Numbered from the stretch's first letter, positions 1 through 7,655 are shown. The stretch is DNA of 13,163 nt from Verrucomicrobia bacterium 12-59-8 (GCA_002279765.1 NCCR01000113.1:1-13163); one strand, 5' to 3'. Notes: generated by a model not told the origin, from the sequence alone. Translations and numbers: made by a program.

Positions 1-269
1 CGCATGTCAGCCACAGTACGGATGCCACCACCCACGGTCAGCGGCATGAAGCAGCTTGCCGCCGTGCGTGCCACGACATCCACCATCGTTTTGCGCTCCT
101 CATGGCTCGCCGTGATGTCCAGAAAGACGAGTTCGTCCGCCCCTTGAGCATTGTACACCTGCGCGCACTCCACCGGATCGCCGGCATCACGCAATTGAAG
201 AAACTTCGTGCCTTTGACGACACGACCTTCCTTCACGTCCAGGCAGGGAATGATGCGTTTGGTAAGCAT
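1..269 (-). CDS. hisF: Imidazole glycerol phosphate synthase subunit HisF, N-terminal part (cut by window edge)
   Basis: HisF is the cyclase half of the HisF-HisH complex. It uses ammonia from HisH to turn PRFAR into imidazole glycerol phosphate and AICAR in cytoplasmic histidine biosynthesis. The first 89 residues are visible. They begin [20 protein letters not shown], the classic first strand of the (beta/alpha)8 barrel; D11 matches the known catalytic aspartate. Further on are the barrel segments [10 protein letters not shown] and [14 protein letters not shown], the latter a phosphate-binding loop. The ATG at 269 gives exactly the usual HisF N-terminus. The gene continues past base 1, so about two thirds is missing, including the second catalytic aspartate. 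It follows tal on the same strand after about 110 bp that hold repeated GTCAAG motifs and a hairpin, so it may have its own promoter. Confidence 0.94.
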   Translation of the reverse strand, partial: MLTKRIIPCLDVKEGRVVKGTKFLQLRDAGDPVECAQVYNAQGADELVFLDITASHEERKTMVDVVARTAASCFMPLTVGGGIRTVADM

Positions 270-316
270 GAAAAACAGTCAAGTAGGGGTCAAGAAGTCA
301 ACGCTTCGCCAAGGGA

Positions 317-338
317 GTCAAGACGCGACGATCTTGAC
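317..338 (-). terminator. Hairpin between tal and hisF (weak terminator candidate)
   Basis: GTCAAGA (317-323) and TCTTGAC (332-338) form a perfect 7-bp stem with an 8-nt loop, downstream of the tal stop codon and upstream of hisF. No U-tract follows on the - strand, so this is not a classical intrinsic terminator. It could equally be a pair of repeat units in opposite orientation, because GTCAA(G) recurs several times at 278-346. Confidence 0.3.
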
Positions 339-379
339 CTCTTGACGACTCATCGACCTTTCTTCGACGCTTCTGAGTC

Positions 380-1318
380 TCAGCCCAAAGCTGCCGCCAC
401 CATCGTTTCCAGCTTCACGATATCCTTCGCGAAGTTACGAATGCCTTCAGCGGTCTTCTCAGTCGCCATGGCGTCTTCGTTGAACAACCAGCGGAAGGTC
501 TTCTCATCGCTGCCGATCTTCGCGATCTTCAGGGACTTCGCATTGTCCGCATTAAGCTTCTGCGTCAGTGGCTCTTCGCTCGCAGCCAGTTCACCCAGCA
601 GGCCCGGGCTGATGGTCAGCAGATCGCAGCCGGTGAGTTCAGTGATTTCACCCTTGTTGCGGAAGCTGGCGCCCATGACTTCGGTCGTGTAGCCAAAGTG
701 CTTGTAGTAGTTGTAGATCTGCGTCACCGAGATCACGCCTGGATCTTCCGTCGGTGCGAAATCCTTGCCCGTGCTCTTTTTGTGCCAGTCGAGGATGCGG
801 CCCACGAAAGGAGAGATCAGCTTGATGCCGCCTTCGGCGCAAACCACCGCCTGCGCGAGACTGAAGAGCAGCGTCAGGTTGCAGTTGATGCCTTCCTTCT
901 GCAGCACTTCAGCCGCTTTGATGCCTTCCCATGTGGAGGCGATCTTGATCAGAATGCGCTCACGGCCAATGCCGGCCTTTTCATACATGCCGATCAGCTG
1001 GCGTGCCTTGTCGATGTTGGCCTGCGTGTCGAAGGACAGGCGGGCATCCACTTCTGTAGAAACACGACCCGGGACGATTTTGAGAATTTCGAGGCCAAAG
1101 GCCACCACCAAGTTGTCCATCACAGCGCTCACGCCGCCTGATTTGCCATCGGCGACAGCCTTGTCGAACAGCGACTTGTACTCAGCCTTCTGCGAAGCCT
1201 GGAGGATGAGGGAAGGATTGGTCGTGGCGTCCTGAGGCTTGTAGGCCTTCATGGCTTCGAAGTCGCCGGTGTCGGCGACCACCACGGTGTGCTGCTTGAG
1301 CTGATCGAGCTGGGTCAT
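380..1318 (-). CDS. tal: Transaldolase (TalB type)
   Basis: Transaldolase moves a dihydroxyacetone unit between sedoheptulose-7-phosphate and glyceraldehyde-3-phosphate in the non-oxidative pentose phosphate pathway, in the cytoplasm. The 312-residue length is that of the TalB class. The N-terminus has VVVADTGDF with the proton-relay aspartate at D16, then ATTNPSLI (31-38), and the Schiff-base lysine K125 in [12 protein letters not shown]. The family signatures [11 protein letters not shown] and [11 protein letters not shown] follow, and the protein ends with an ordinary helical C-terminus. The ATG at 1318 gives the standard start. There is no clear Shine-Dalgarno; instead a run of 12 A lies just upstream. 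It sits 44 bp after the lactonase gene with no hairpin between, so the two are probably co-transcribed, which would pair a lactonase with a pentose phosphate enzyme. Confidence 0.97.
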   Translation of the reverse strand: MTQLDQLKQHTVVVADTGDFEAMKAYKPQDATTNPSLILQASQKAEYKSLFDKAVADGKSGGVSAVMDNLVVAFGLEILKIVPGRVSTEVDARLSFDTQANIDKARQLIGMYEKAGIGRERILIKIASTWEGIKAAEVLQKEGINCNLTLLFSLAQAVVCAEGGIKLISPFVGRILDWHKKSTGKDFAPTEDPGVISVTQIYNYYKHFGYTTEVMGASFRNKGEITELTGCDLLTISPGLLGELAASEEPLTQKLNADNAKSLKIAKIGSDEKTFRWLFNEDAMATEKTAEGIRNFAKDIVKLETMVAAALG

Positions 1319-1325
1319 AGTCTGG

Positions 1326-1337
1326 TTTTTTTTTTTT
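1326..1337 (-). other. Homopolymer A12 in the tal leader
   Basis: Twelve consecutive T on the + strand (A on the coding strand) end 7 nt before the tal ATG, where a ribosome binding site would be expected. No GGAGG-like motif is present. Such a tract can act as an A-rich translation enhancer and is prone to length slippage; either role is inference. Confidence 0.6.
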
Positions 1338-1362
1338 GGCTGAGAGTAAAGGCTGTGGCGGG

Positions 1363-2511
1363 TTAATCAAGCGCGAGGAACCGCACGCAGATGCTGCCCG
1401 GGACGTTCACCTTGGTTCCGGTGAAGGTCAGTTTGCCGCTGTCCTGATCCACCTTGAAAAGCGCCGCCGTCGCGCTGTCCTGATGCGCCGCGATCAGCCA
1501 CTTGCCCGTCGGGTCCAGGCAGATGTTCCGGGGGATCTTGCCTTCGGCAGGCACGTTTTGCAGCAGCGTCAGCTTGCCCGTGGCAGGGTCGCAGGCAAAG
1601 ACGGCGATGGTGTCATGAGTGCGGTTGGACACATACACCACACGCCCGTTCGGATGCGCGAGCGACTCCGCCGTGCTGAAGCCCTTCTTGCCACGGTCAG
1701 CTTCCGGCAGCGTCGAGACGGTTTCGATCTCAGTCAGCGCGCCCTTTTCTGCATCGTAGGCAAAGACGGTCTCCGTCATCGCCATCTCGTTGTTCACAAA
1801 GACAAACTTGCCGCTGGGATGAAACGCCAGGTGGCGCGGGCCGCCGCCTGCGGGCGTTTTGGCAAAGGGCGGATCATTCGGCGTCATCTTGCCAGTAGCA
1901 GGTTCCACCTTGTAGATCAGCACCTTGTCCAGTCCCAGGTCACAGGCGAAGGCAAAGCGATTGTCCGGACTGAAGTTCACTGAATGCGCGTGCGGCCCTG
2001 CCTGCCGCTTTGGATCAATGCTGGAACCTTCGTGCTGGAAGAAGCTAACCGCCTCAGACACGGAGCCGTCTGCACTGATGGCAAACGAGGCGATGCTGCC
2101 GCTGCCGTAGTTGGCCAGCGCAGCCATCTGTCCGGTTTTATCCACGGCCACATGACATGGGCCCACACCCACGCCGCTGGCTTGATTGATCAGCGTCAGC
2201 TTCCCCGCCTTTTTGTCGATGCTGAAGGAGCTGATCCCACCGCCTTTCTTGCCATCCGCCGTCGTGACGTCTCCGATGGTGTAGAGATATTTTTTCGACG
2301 GATGAATCGCCAGGAATCCGGGATTGCCAGCCTCAGCGGCCAGCCGCGGCTCCGTCAGTTCGCCGGTGGCGGTGTTGAAACGGGCCACATAAACCCCCTT
2401 GCTGCCATTCTTCGCAGTCGTGCTCGTGCCGAAGTAAACGAGGAAATTTTCCCCGGCGATGGCGGTGGTGGTGAGTGCAGCAAAAGCAAAAGCGATGGAG
2501 GAGCGGGTCAT
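1363..2511 (-). CDS. Secreted lactonase-family seven-bladed beta-propeller (6-phosphogluconolactonase-like)
   Basis: The 382 residues match the lactonase family of beta-propellers (YbhE/Pgl type), whose cytoplasmic members hydrolyse 6-phosphogluconolactone. Repeated blade motifs are visible: [83 protein letters not shown] and [17 protein letters not shown]. The N-terminus ([19 protein letters not shown], then GE) is a good Sec signal peptide with an AIA cleavage site, so the protein is probably periplasmic. This argues against a role on the cytosolic sugar phosphate and leaves its true lactone substrate open. It lies 44 bp before tal. Upstream, TTGACC at 2549-2544 could be a -35 box, but the best -10, 17 bp further on, is poor and would leave almost no leader. 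Confidence 0.88.
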   Translation of the reverse strand: MTRSSIAFAFAALTTTAIAGENFLVYFGTSTTAKNGSKGVYVARFNTATGELTEPRLAAEAGNPGFLAIHPSKKYLYTIGDVTTADGKKGGGISSFSIDKKAGKLTLINQASGVGVGPCHVAVDKTGQMAALANYGSGSIASFAISADGSVSEAVSFFQHEGSSIDPKRQAGPHAHSVNFSPDNRFAFACDLGLDKVLIYKVEPATGKMTPNDPPFAKTPAGGGPRHLAFHPSGKFVFVNNEMAMTETVFAYDAEKGALTEIETVSTLPEADRGKKGFSTAESLAHPNGRVVYVSNRTHDTIAVFACDPATGKLTLLQNVPAEGKIPRNICLDPTGKWLIAAHQDSATAALFKVDQDSGKLTFTGTKVNVPGSICVRFLALD

Positions 2512-2637
2512 GGCACCCCGATGCTGACGGTGTGTGGCGGCATGGTCAAGCCCTCACTGCGCCCGGCTGCATGAACGGATTTCATCCCATGGATTTGTTA
2601 ACTTGCTCCTTCAAAAGGAAGGCGCATCTTCCGCCCC

Positions 2638-2784
2638 ATGAAACCTTCCCTGTTTCTTCTTGCCGCTCTTCTCTTGATGCTCCCTGGCTGCAGTGGCTTC
2701 CAGCCCGTGAAGCTCGAGCACGATACGGATAAAGAGAAGCCACTCGACTATCGCGAAGGCGACTGGATTCCAAAGAACACCTAG
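2638..2784 (+). CDS. Small predicted lipoprotein (48 aa), unknown function
   Basis: The ORF is ATG to TAG. It starts with a basic residue and a hydrophobic stretch (MKPSLFLLAALLLMLPGC) ending in a type II signal-peptidase lipobox, LPGC, with the lipidated cysteine at C18. The mature part is only 31 residues, charged and probably unstructured (GFQPVKLEH, then DKEKPLDYREGDWIPKNT). A purine-rich AAGGAAGG at 2615-2622 could be a ribosome binding site, though it is rather far (15 nt) from the ATG. It is divergent from the lactonase gene. Short entericidin-like or anchor-type lipoproteins look similar, but I recognise no family. Confidence rests on the lipobox and the clean ORF. Confidence 0.55.
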   Translation: MKPSLFLLAALLLMLPGCSGFQPVKLEHDTDKEKPLDYREGDWIPKNT

Positions 2785-2886
2785 GTCTCCGCAGGTCAGA
2801 TCAATCACCATGCGAGAGCGCCGGGAAAAACGGTGGCCAAGTTCATGGTTTCGCGAGGCACCCAGCACTGTTCTGTAGTCCCGGTT

Positions 2887-2920
2887 CTTCGTACGTAGTT
2901 CGGGCTTCAGCCCGTTCTGG
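2887..2920 (+). repeat. Intergenic palindromic repeat, family A (copy 1)
   Basis: This 34-bp unit starts with CTTCGTACGTAGTT and is followed by the palindrome CGGGCTTCAGCCCG (2901-2914). It matches 10216-10249 at 32 of 34 positions. It lies in the 265-bp gap between the small lipoprotein gene and the PLP-enzyme gene; nothing else is evident there. Its size and palindromic core resemble REP-type elements. Confidence 0.75.
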
Positions 2921-3049
2921 GGTGAGTCGGGTCACTTTAAATGGCGCAGACAAGCCATAAATACCCACCCCTTACGCGCCTCCGGCACCTCAAAATCAAG
3001 GTCATGCGCGCATTTGACCGCCCCCGACGTGCTCGCCACGGTGCCTTCC

Positions 3050-4162
3050 ATGCACCCCGCCTGGTTCCACGTCGATAACGAAGCTGACATCCCATCGCCC
3101 GCGCTCCTCTTCTACCGCAAGCGCATCGAGCACAATCTGGCCCTCATGCTCCAGATCGCCGGCGATCCCAAACGCCTGCGTCCCCATGTGAAGACGCACA
3201 AGACCGCCGAGGTCATGGCCATGCAGCTCCGTCTCGGCATCACTCGGTTCAAGACCTCCACCATCGCCGAGGCCGAAATGTGCGCCGCCGTGGGCGCCAC
3301 AGATGTGCTGCTCGCCATGCCCTGCGTCGGCATCAATGCCCATCGCCTCGCCGACCTCGCCGCCAAGTTCCCGGACACCCAGTTCTCCAGCATCGCCGAT
3401 GCGGAAGAGACCATCGCCTTCCTCGCCTCCGCCGCCCAGCAGCACAATGTCACCCTCGGGGTTTACATTGAAATCGACTGCGGCATGGGCCGCACCGGCA
3501 TCGTCCCCAGCGACGAGGCCGCCATGCTCGCCCATGTCATCAAAGACACCCCCCGCCTCCAGTTCTGCGGCATCCACGCCTACGACGGCCACATTCACGA
3601 CGACAGCCTCGACGTCCGCCGCGAGCGCTGTGACGCCGCCTTTGAGCCCGTCCTACAGTTCCGCTGCCGCCTCCAAGGCGAAGGCATCATCGTCAAAGAA
3701 CTCGTCGCCGGAGGTTCCCCCACCTTCGGCATTCACGCCACCTATCCAGACCGCACCCTTAGCCCCGGCACCACCGTCCTATGGGACTTCGGTTATGGCG
3801 ACAAATACCCCGCCGACCTCCCCTTCCAACCCGCCGCCGTACTCCTCACCCGCGTCATCAGCAAGCCCGGCAAAAACCGCATCACCCTCGACCTCGGCCA
3901 CAAATCCGTCGCCCCCGAGAATCCTCACCCCCGCGTCCGTTTCGAAGAATTGCCCGATGCCACCGTCGTCATGCAGAGCGAGGAACACCTCGTCCTCGAA
4001 ACCGAGCGCGCCCACGAATTCACCATCGGCCAGGCCCTCCACGGCATCCCCCGCCACGTCTGCCCCACCGTCTCCATGCACGGCGAAGCCTACATCATCG
4101 ACGGCGCCAAAACCACCGAACGCTGGCCCATCACCGCCCGCAACCGGCTGATCACCGTGTGA
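3050..4162 (+). CDS. PLP-dependent D-threonine aldolase / D-serine dehydratase-like enzyme
   Basis: Fold-type III PLP enzymes of this family cleave D-threonine-type beta-hydroxy amino acids (aldolase) or deaminate D-serine (dehydratase). The order is an alanine-racemase-like barrel, then a C-terminal D-serine-dehydratase-like domain. The PLP lysine is K48 in RPHVKTHKT, followed by GITRFKTSTIAEAEM, YIEIDCGMGRTG and the phosphate-binding ELVAGGSPT. Near the C-terminus RHVCPTVSMHG gives an H-x-C pair (H336, C338). Eukaryotic-type D-serine dehydratases bind zinc with H-x-C, while characterised D-threonine aldolases use H-x-D, so dehydratase activity deserves thought. I chose the ATG at 3050, just before HPAWFHVDNEADIPSPALL; an in-frame TTG at 3014 would add 12 residues. 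It appears monocistronic. Codons end overwhelmingly in C. Confidence 0.9.
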   Translation: MHPAWFHVDNEADIPSPALLFYRKRIEHNLALMLQIAGDPKRLRPHVKTHKTAEVMAMQLRLGITRFKTSTIAEAEMCAAVGATDVLLAMPCVGINAHRLADLAAKFPDTQFSSIADAEETIAFLASAAQQHNVTLGVYIEIDCGMGRTGIVPSDEAAMLAHVIKDTPRLQFCGIHAYDGHIHDDSLDVRRERCDAAFEPVLQFRCRLQGEGIIVKELVAGGSPTFGIHATYPDRTLSPGTTVLWDFGYGDKYPADLPFQPAAVLLTRVISKPGKNRITLDLGHKSVAPENPHPRVRFEELPDATVVMQSEEHLVLETERAHEFTIGQALHGIPRHVCPTVSMHGEAYIIDGAKTTERWPITARNRLITV

Positions 4163-4189
4163 GCAGAACTCCATAGATCGAGTTCTGCT
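4162..4189 (+). terminator. Perfect 10-bp hairpin at the end of the PLP-enzyme gene
   Basis: AGCAGAACTC (4162-4171) pairs perfectly with GAGTTCTGCT (4180-4189) around an 8-nt loop, beginning on the last base of the stop codon. No U-tract follows, so it may be a factor-dependent terminator or an mRNA 3'-end stabiliser. Confidence 0.5.
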
Positions 4190-4313
4190 GGTCCAAACAA
4201 TTTGTCGCCGTGTGCGAGTTGGTTTTCCCCATCTTGTCCTGCTCTATAGAGACTTGCGCATAGAATGGCAATTCTGTCGCCGCCACACATCAAGTTGTGT
4301 GAGCTCGCGTCTT

Positions 4314-4377
4314 GAAGGCCAACGGCCTTCCGTCTTTCAGCCCAGGGGTGCCGAGCTTTAGCGAGTGCTCCCCTGGG
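4314..4377 (+). repeat. Two-hairpin intergenic repeat, family B (copy 1)
   Basis: Hairpin one is GAAGGCC-AAC-GGCCTTC (4314-4330). Ten bases later hairpin two pairs CCCAGGGG (4341-4348) with CCCCTGGG (4370-4377). The same architecture, with the shared TCAGCCCAGGG and CCCTGGGT blocks, recurs at 12114-12167. The rest of the 4163-4801 gap holds an AT-rich patch near 4497-4570 and a doubtful small ORF, but no RNA gene that I can recognise. Confidence 0.7.
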
Positions 4378-4600
4378 TTCACACACAACAACTTTTTTTG
4401 TGGTTAAAGCACGAACCGCAACGCGGTTCCGTCACGAGCGTCGGCGGACTTCATCCTTGGATTGAGTATTGGATGGATCATGCACCCAGGGGGCTAATTA
4501 TAAAATATATCGAAGAAGAGCTTGTTTCATGTGTCGGTTTCGACATACCGATGTTGTGAAAATAAAACCTCAACATGTCACTGACTGGTTGCACACCGTC

Positions 4601-4738
4601 ATGCCGTGGCTCCCACGGATCATATATGCTCTAGCCTTCCTCATCCTGGCGTGGCGCATTCCCGACACGGCTCTCACACTAGGTGGTTTCGCAGCGGCTG
4701 CTCGACATTGGATCGAACCACTGACCAGGTCTCATTGA
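4601..4738 (+). CDS. Doubtful small membrane-peptide ORF (45 aa)
   Basis: The frame starting at ATG 4601 encodes MPWLPRIIYALAFLILAW followed by a short polar tail ending in TRSH. The hydrophobic stretch IIYALAFLILAW could be one membrane segment. A GTG at 4556 or an ATG at 4469 are alternative starts in the same frame. No ribosome binding site is visible and the codons lack the strong C-ending bias of the flanking + strand genes, so this may be chance or a decayed foreign fragment. Confidence 0.2.
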   Translation: MPWLPRIIYALAFLILAWRIPDTALTLGGFAAAARHWIEPLTRSH

Positions 4739-4766
4739 TAGGAACGGCTCTAACTTGCCTTTCCCT

Positions 4767-4792
4767 TTCCGTGTATTCCGTGTATTCCGTGG
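4767..4792 (+). repeat. Short tandem repeat just upstream of the EVE gene
   Basis: Two exact copies of TTCCGTGTA (4767-4775, 4776-4784) are followed by TTCCGTGG (4785-4792). The array ends 9 bases before the EVE-gene ATG and occupies the place of a Shine-Dalgarno sequence. Its role is unknown. Confidence 0.7.
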
Positions 4793-4801
4793 TTCAATCT
4801 C

Positions 4802-5266
4802 ATGAACCACTGGCTCCTCAAATCCGAACCCGACGTCTTCTCCTTCGACCACCTGAAGAAGCGCCCGAAGAAAACGGAACCCTGGAACGGCGTGCGCAAT
4901 TACCAAGTGCGCAACATGATGCGCGACCAGATGGCCGAAGGAGACCTCGGTTTCTTCTACCACTCCAGCTGCGACGTCCCCGGCATCGCCGGCATCGTGA
5001 AGATCGTCAAGGAAGCCTACCCTGACCACACCCAGTTTGACCCCTCCTCCGAATACTTCGACAAAGGCAGCAAACGCGAAGATCCTCGCTGGCTCATGGT
5101 CGATGTGAAGTGGGAGTCCGACTTCAAAACCTTCGTCACCCTCGACATGCTCCGCGCAGATCCCAAGCTCGCCGACATGCTCATCCTCCGCCGCGGCAAC
5201 CGCCTCTCCATCACCCCCGTGGAGACAAAACACTGGGACCGCATCTGCAAACTCGGCGGCCTGTAA
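4802..5266 (+). CDS. EVE-domain (PUA-like) protein
   Basis: The 154 residues form one EVE domain, a PUA-superfamily fold thought to recognise modified bases in DNA or RNA; the human homologue is thymocyte nuclear protein 1 (THYN1). The diagnostic N-terminus NHWLLKSEPDVFSFDHL is present, then WNGVRNYQVRNMMRDQM (28-44), GDLGFFYHS (47-55), GIAGIVKIVKEAYPD (61-75) and DPRWLMVDVKW (94-104). The length matches stand-alone bacterial members. It is cytoplasmic, with no signal or membrane segment. The start follows the conserved N-terminus. It appears monocistronic and converges on the secreted-protein gene at 5538. EVE proteins are often found near restriction or defence genes, but nothing here shows such a link directly. 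Confidence 0.93.
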   Translation: MNHWLLKSEPDVFSFDHLKKRPKKTEPWNGVRNYQVRNMMRDQMAEGDLGFFYHSSCDVPGIAGIVKIVKEAYPDHTQFDPSSEYFDKGSKREDPRWLMVDVKWESDFKTFVTLDMLRADPKLADMLILRRGNRLSITPVETKHWDRICKLGGL

Positions 5267-5274
5267 AGGGGTCC

Positions 5275-5290
5275 GCTCGCTCATGCGAGC
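5275..5290 (+). terminator. Hairpin after the EVE gene
   Basis: GCTCGC-TCAT-GCGAGC forms a perfect 6-bp stem starting 9 nt after the EVE stop codon. There is no U-tract, so terminator activity is only possible. Confidence 0.35.
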
Positions 5291-5311
5291 CAGGCGACAG
5301 CGCACCGGTCT

Positions 5312-5513
5312 GCACAGTCCTCTGTGCGGTGCTCCGCGTGCCCCCCGGCTCCGACACCGCTCAGAAGTGGTCCGCACCTCGCGAAGCGCGCCCAGCCCCC
5401 CAAGTACGGAGAAGACGAAGCGCGTTGACCACGCGCCAGCGTTTTGGAGTGCTCCAGTCCTCTGGAGCTTTCCGCAAGCCGGACGATATTCGAAAGTGCC
5501 GGAGGACCGGCAC
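5312..5513. repeat. Cluster of three hairpins with TCCT/AGGA loops
   Basis: The convergent gap 5267-5537 contains GCACAG-TCCT-CTGTGC (5312-5327), GCTCCAG-TCCT-CTGGAGC (5451-5468) and GTGCCGG-AGGA-CCGGCAC (5496-5513). All stems are perfect. The third loop is the reverse complement of the first two, as if the unit were inverted. AGTGGTCCGCAC at 5366-5377 recurs at 10105-10116. I see no gene in this gap; the ORFs that cross it read through these palindromes. Confidence 0.65.
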
Positions 5514-5537
5514 CCTCCAAGACGCTCCCGCTCGCCA

Positions 5538-6125
5538 CTACTTCTCCACCACCAGCTCCTTCACGCTCACCGTCCCATAGCTGAAGCCCACACTCAGATT
5601 GGCCTTCGCTCGCGAGATCGACGCATGCTCATACGTCTTCGTGAACTCGCCCACCTTCACCGTCGCCTTTGCAGCCCTCAGTTCCACGCTGACATTCGTC
5701 CACTCACCGGCCTTCAGCTTCACCACAGCCTCATTCCCCAGCGAGATCGACTTATGATCCTTCTCTTCCGGCGGGAAAGCCCGCACACCCATCCCCGCCT
5801 GACCGAAAACCAGGCGGAAGACATGCCCTTCAGCACTGTTGGCCGTGAAGACCACCGTCTTGTTCACAGCATCAGGTTTCACCGCAAAACGAATCGCCGC
5901 ATCAGTATATGCGAGATCATAAAACAAGATCGGCCCATGGTCCTTGTTCTTCTTGTACAGCTCGTCGTCCTGCATGCACGTCGCGGCGTTTTCAGCAAAT
6001 TTCCATTCACCTCGTGACGCGCGCCGTGTTTCCAGCTTCGGCGCGGAGAAGTCATCCTTCAGCAGCGGTGCATCAGCCGCCAGAGCAGAAACAGCAGCGA
6101 GAAAAAGAAACAGCGCAGATTTCAT
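5538..6125 (-). CDS. Secreted protein of unknown function, probable jelly-roll (LamG/DUF1080-like) fold
   Basis: The 195 residues begin with a Sec signal peptide (MKSALFLFLAAVSALA, then ADAP). The mature part runs LLKDDFSAPKL, EWKFAENAATCMQDDE, a middle with alternating beta-strand character (AAIRFAVKP, VFRLVFGQAG) and LKAGEWTNVSVELR, ending TVSVKELVVEK. The opening DDF-S and the GEW-x-x-V-x-VELR stretch resemble secreted concanavalin-like jelly-roll proteins common in sulfatase-rich bacteria (family-16-hydrolase-like or DUF1080). I see no catalytic motif, so binding rather than hydrolysis is possible. Its ATG overlaps the sulfatase stop codon by 4 bp (6122-6125), indicating translational coupling and a shared pathway. 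Confidence 0.78.
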   Translation of the reverse strand: MKSALFLFLAAVSALAADAPLLKDDFSAPKLETRRASRGEWKFAENAATCMQDDELYKKNKDHGPILFYDLAYTDAAIRFAVKPDAVNKTVVFTANSAEGHVFRLVFGQAGMGVRAFPPEEKDHKSISLGNEAVVKLKAGEWTNVSVELRAAKATVKVGEFTKTYEHASISRAKANLSVGFSYGTVSVKELVVEK

Positions 6126-7594
6126 GGCAGTGTTTTGGCGATCTTATTAAAACCCTCGCGCACCGTGCCATCCGCACTGATGAGCGGCTGCGGATGCTCC
6201 ACGCGTCCCAGCTCACGTACACCGAGCGCGTCCTTCGTCTTGTCACCCAGATCAGCCTTCATCGTCTCCGCCTGCTTTTGCAGCTGTGCCACGATGTCAG
6301 CATGCTCCGCCGCGACATTCTTCGCTTCGCCGATGTCCTCATCAAGCTGGTACAGCTCGCCTTTCCCAAGGTGCAGCTTCCACGGACCACTGCGCACCGC
6401 CTGCAGGTTGAAGCCCGCATAGTAATAAAACACGTCGTGCCCGGTGGCGTCCTTCTGTCCCAGTAGCACAGGGGAGATGTCTTTGCCGTCGAGCTCGAGT
6501 TCGCCGATGCTCTTGCAGCGTGCCAGCGTACCAAACGTCGGCAGCCAGTCCATGTGGGCCGTGATGGCATCCGTCTTCGAACCAGCAGCGATCTTCCCCG
6601 GCCACCACGCAATCGTGCAGACGCGGATGCCACCTTCCAGCGTGCTCCCCTTGCTGCCGCGCAGCGGAGTGTTGTCCGCGCCCTGGTTAAGTGGGCCGCC
6701 GTTGTCGCTCGTGAAGATGACCAGCGTATTCGAGTCCAGCTTCAGTTCGCGCAGCGTGTCCAGCACCTGGCCCACCGACCAATCAACTTCCATGGCCCAG
6801 TCCTTCTGCAGGCTGATCCCCGATTTGCCCATGAAGTCCTGATGCGGGTAGTGTGGGAAATGCACCGCATTGTGCGGCAGGTAGAGAAAGAAAGGCTGCT
6901 TCTGATTCTGCCGGATGTACTTCACCGCACGCTCCGTGTAGCGCCGCGTAAAAGTATGATGTTGCTCCGCTTTGACACGCTCGACGACGTTGTGGTCTTC
7001 CACCAGCGGCAGCGGCGGTTGCGCATTCCCCTTGATGCCCGTCTCAGGCTCGGCATCCCCCTTGCCTGCACCAGCCTTGCCTTTGCCTGGCCCTTTCGGC
7101 AGCGGCTGGTCAGGATTGCTCTTCGACCCTTCAGCCACAGGCCCCATATCGTTCGAATAAGGAATGCCAAAGTAGTGCTCAAACCCTTGGTTCGTGGGCA
7201 GAAACTCCGGCTGGTCACCGAGATGCCATTTGCCAATGCAAGCCGTCGCATAACCACCCGCCTTCAGCACCTCGGCCACCGTGATCGCATTCGGGTTCAG
7301 CCCCACTGCCGCCGCCGGAAACAGCACCCCGGGAATCGGCAGCACCCGCTTCGGGTAGCACCCCGTCATCATCGCTGCACGCGAAGGCGTGCATACCGGT
7401 GCCGCGTAATGACTCATCAGCTTCATCCCCTCCTTCGCCATGCGGTCGATGTTAGGCGTCGAGATCTTGGCACCAAAGGGGCCGATATCCGCATAGCCGA
7501 GATCATCAATGTTGATGAGCACGATGTTCGGAGTCGCCGAAAAGGACGAATGCAAAGCGATGAATGTTGAAAGCAGAAAGAGCAGCGGTTTCAT
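6122..7594 (-). CDS. Secreted sulfatase (arylsulfatase A-like, formylglycine type)
   Basis: Type I sulfatases hydrolyse sulfate esters, in such bacteria usually on polysaccharides. From the ATG at 7594 the protein has 490 residues and a signal peptide (MKPLLFLLSTFIALHSSFS). TPNIVLINIDDLGYAD gives the metal ligands D30 and D31. C68 in VCTPSRAAMMTG is the C-x-P-S-R cysteine that becomes formylglycine. GKWHLG (121-126), H241 in LPHNAVH, SDNGG with D297 and N298, and K315 in PLRGSKGSTLEGG complete the active site. A TTG at 7624 would extend the frame by 10 residues but would bury the signal peptide. A Gly/Lys/Pro-rich insert (about 166-186) interrupts the middle. Maturation would need a formylglycine-generating or anaerobic sulfatase-maturing enzyme, absent from this window. 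Coupled to the downstream secreted-protein gene. Confidence 0.95.
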   Translation of the reverse strand: MKPLLFLLSTFIALHSSFSATPNIVLINIDDLGYADIGPFGAKISTPNIDRMAKEGMKLMSHYAAPVCTPSRAAMMTGCYPKRVLPIPGVLFPAAAVGLNPNAITVAEVLKAGGYATACIGKWHLGDQPEFLPTNQGFEHYFGIPYSNDMGPVAEGSKSNPDQPLPKGPGKGKAGAGKGDAEPETGIKGNAQPPLPLVEDHNVVERVKAEQHHTFTRRYTERAVKYIRQNQKQPFFLYLPHNAVHFPHYPHQDFMGKSGISLQKDWAMEVDWSVGQVLDTLRELKLDSNTLVIFTSDNGGPLNQGADNTPLRGSKGSTLEGGIRVCTIAWWPGKIAAGSKTDAITAHMDWLPTFGTLARCKSIGELELDGKDISPVLLGQKDATGHDVFYYYAGFNLQAVRSGPWKLHLGKGELYQLDEDIGEAKNVAAEHADIVAQLQKQAETMKADLGDKTKDALGVRELGRVEHPQPLISADGTVREGFNKIAKTLP

Positions 7595-7655
7595 GAGAGA
7601 GATAGGAAAAAGGTGAGCAGTCAAATCGGGTAAAAGTCAGGTCAAGAAGAGGTCA

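Noticed and set aside
3303..4151. Ser/Pro/Ala-rich ORF in another frame of the PLP-enzyme gene
   Set aside because: Composition follows from the frame-shifted GCC/CTC codons; the overlapping frame has clear enzyme motifs.
5281..5538. 85-codon - strand ORF in the convergent gap
   Set aside because: It is made of the hairpin repeat units; no ribosome binding site or family similarity.
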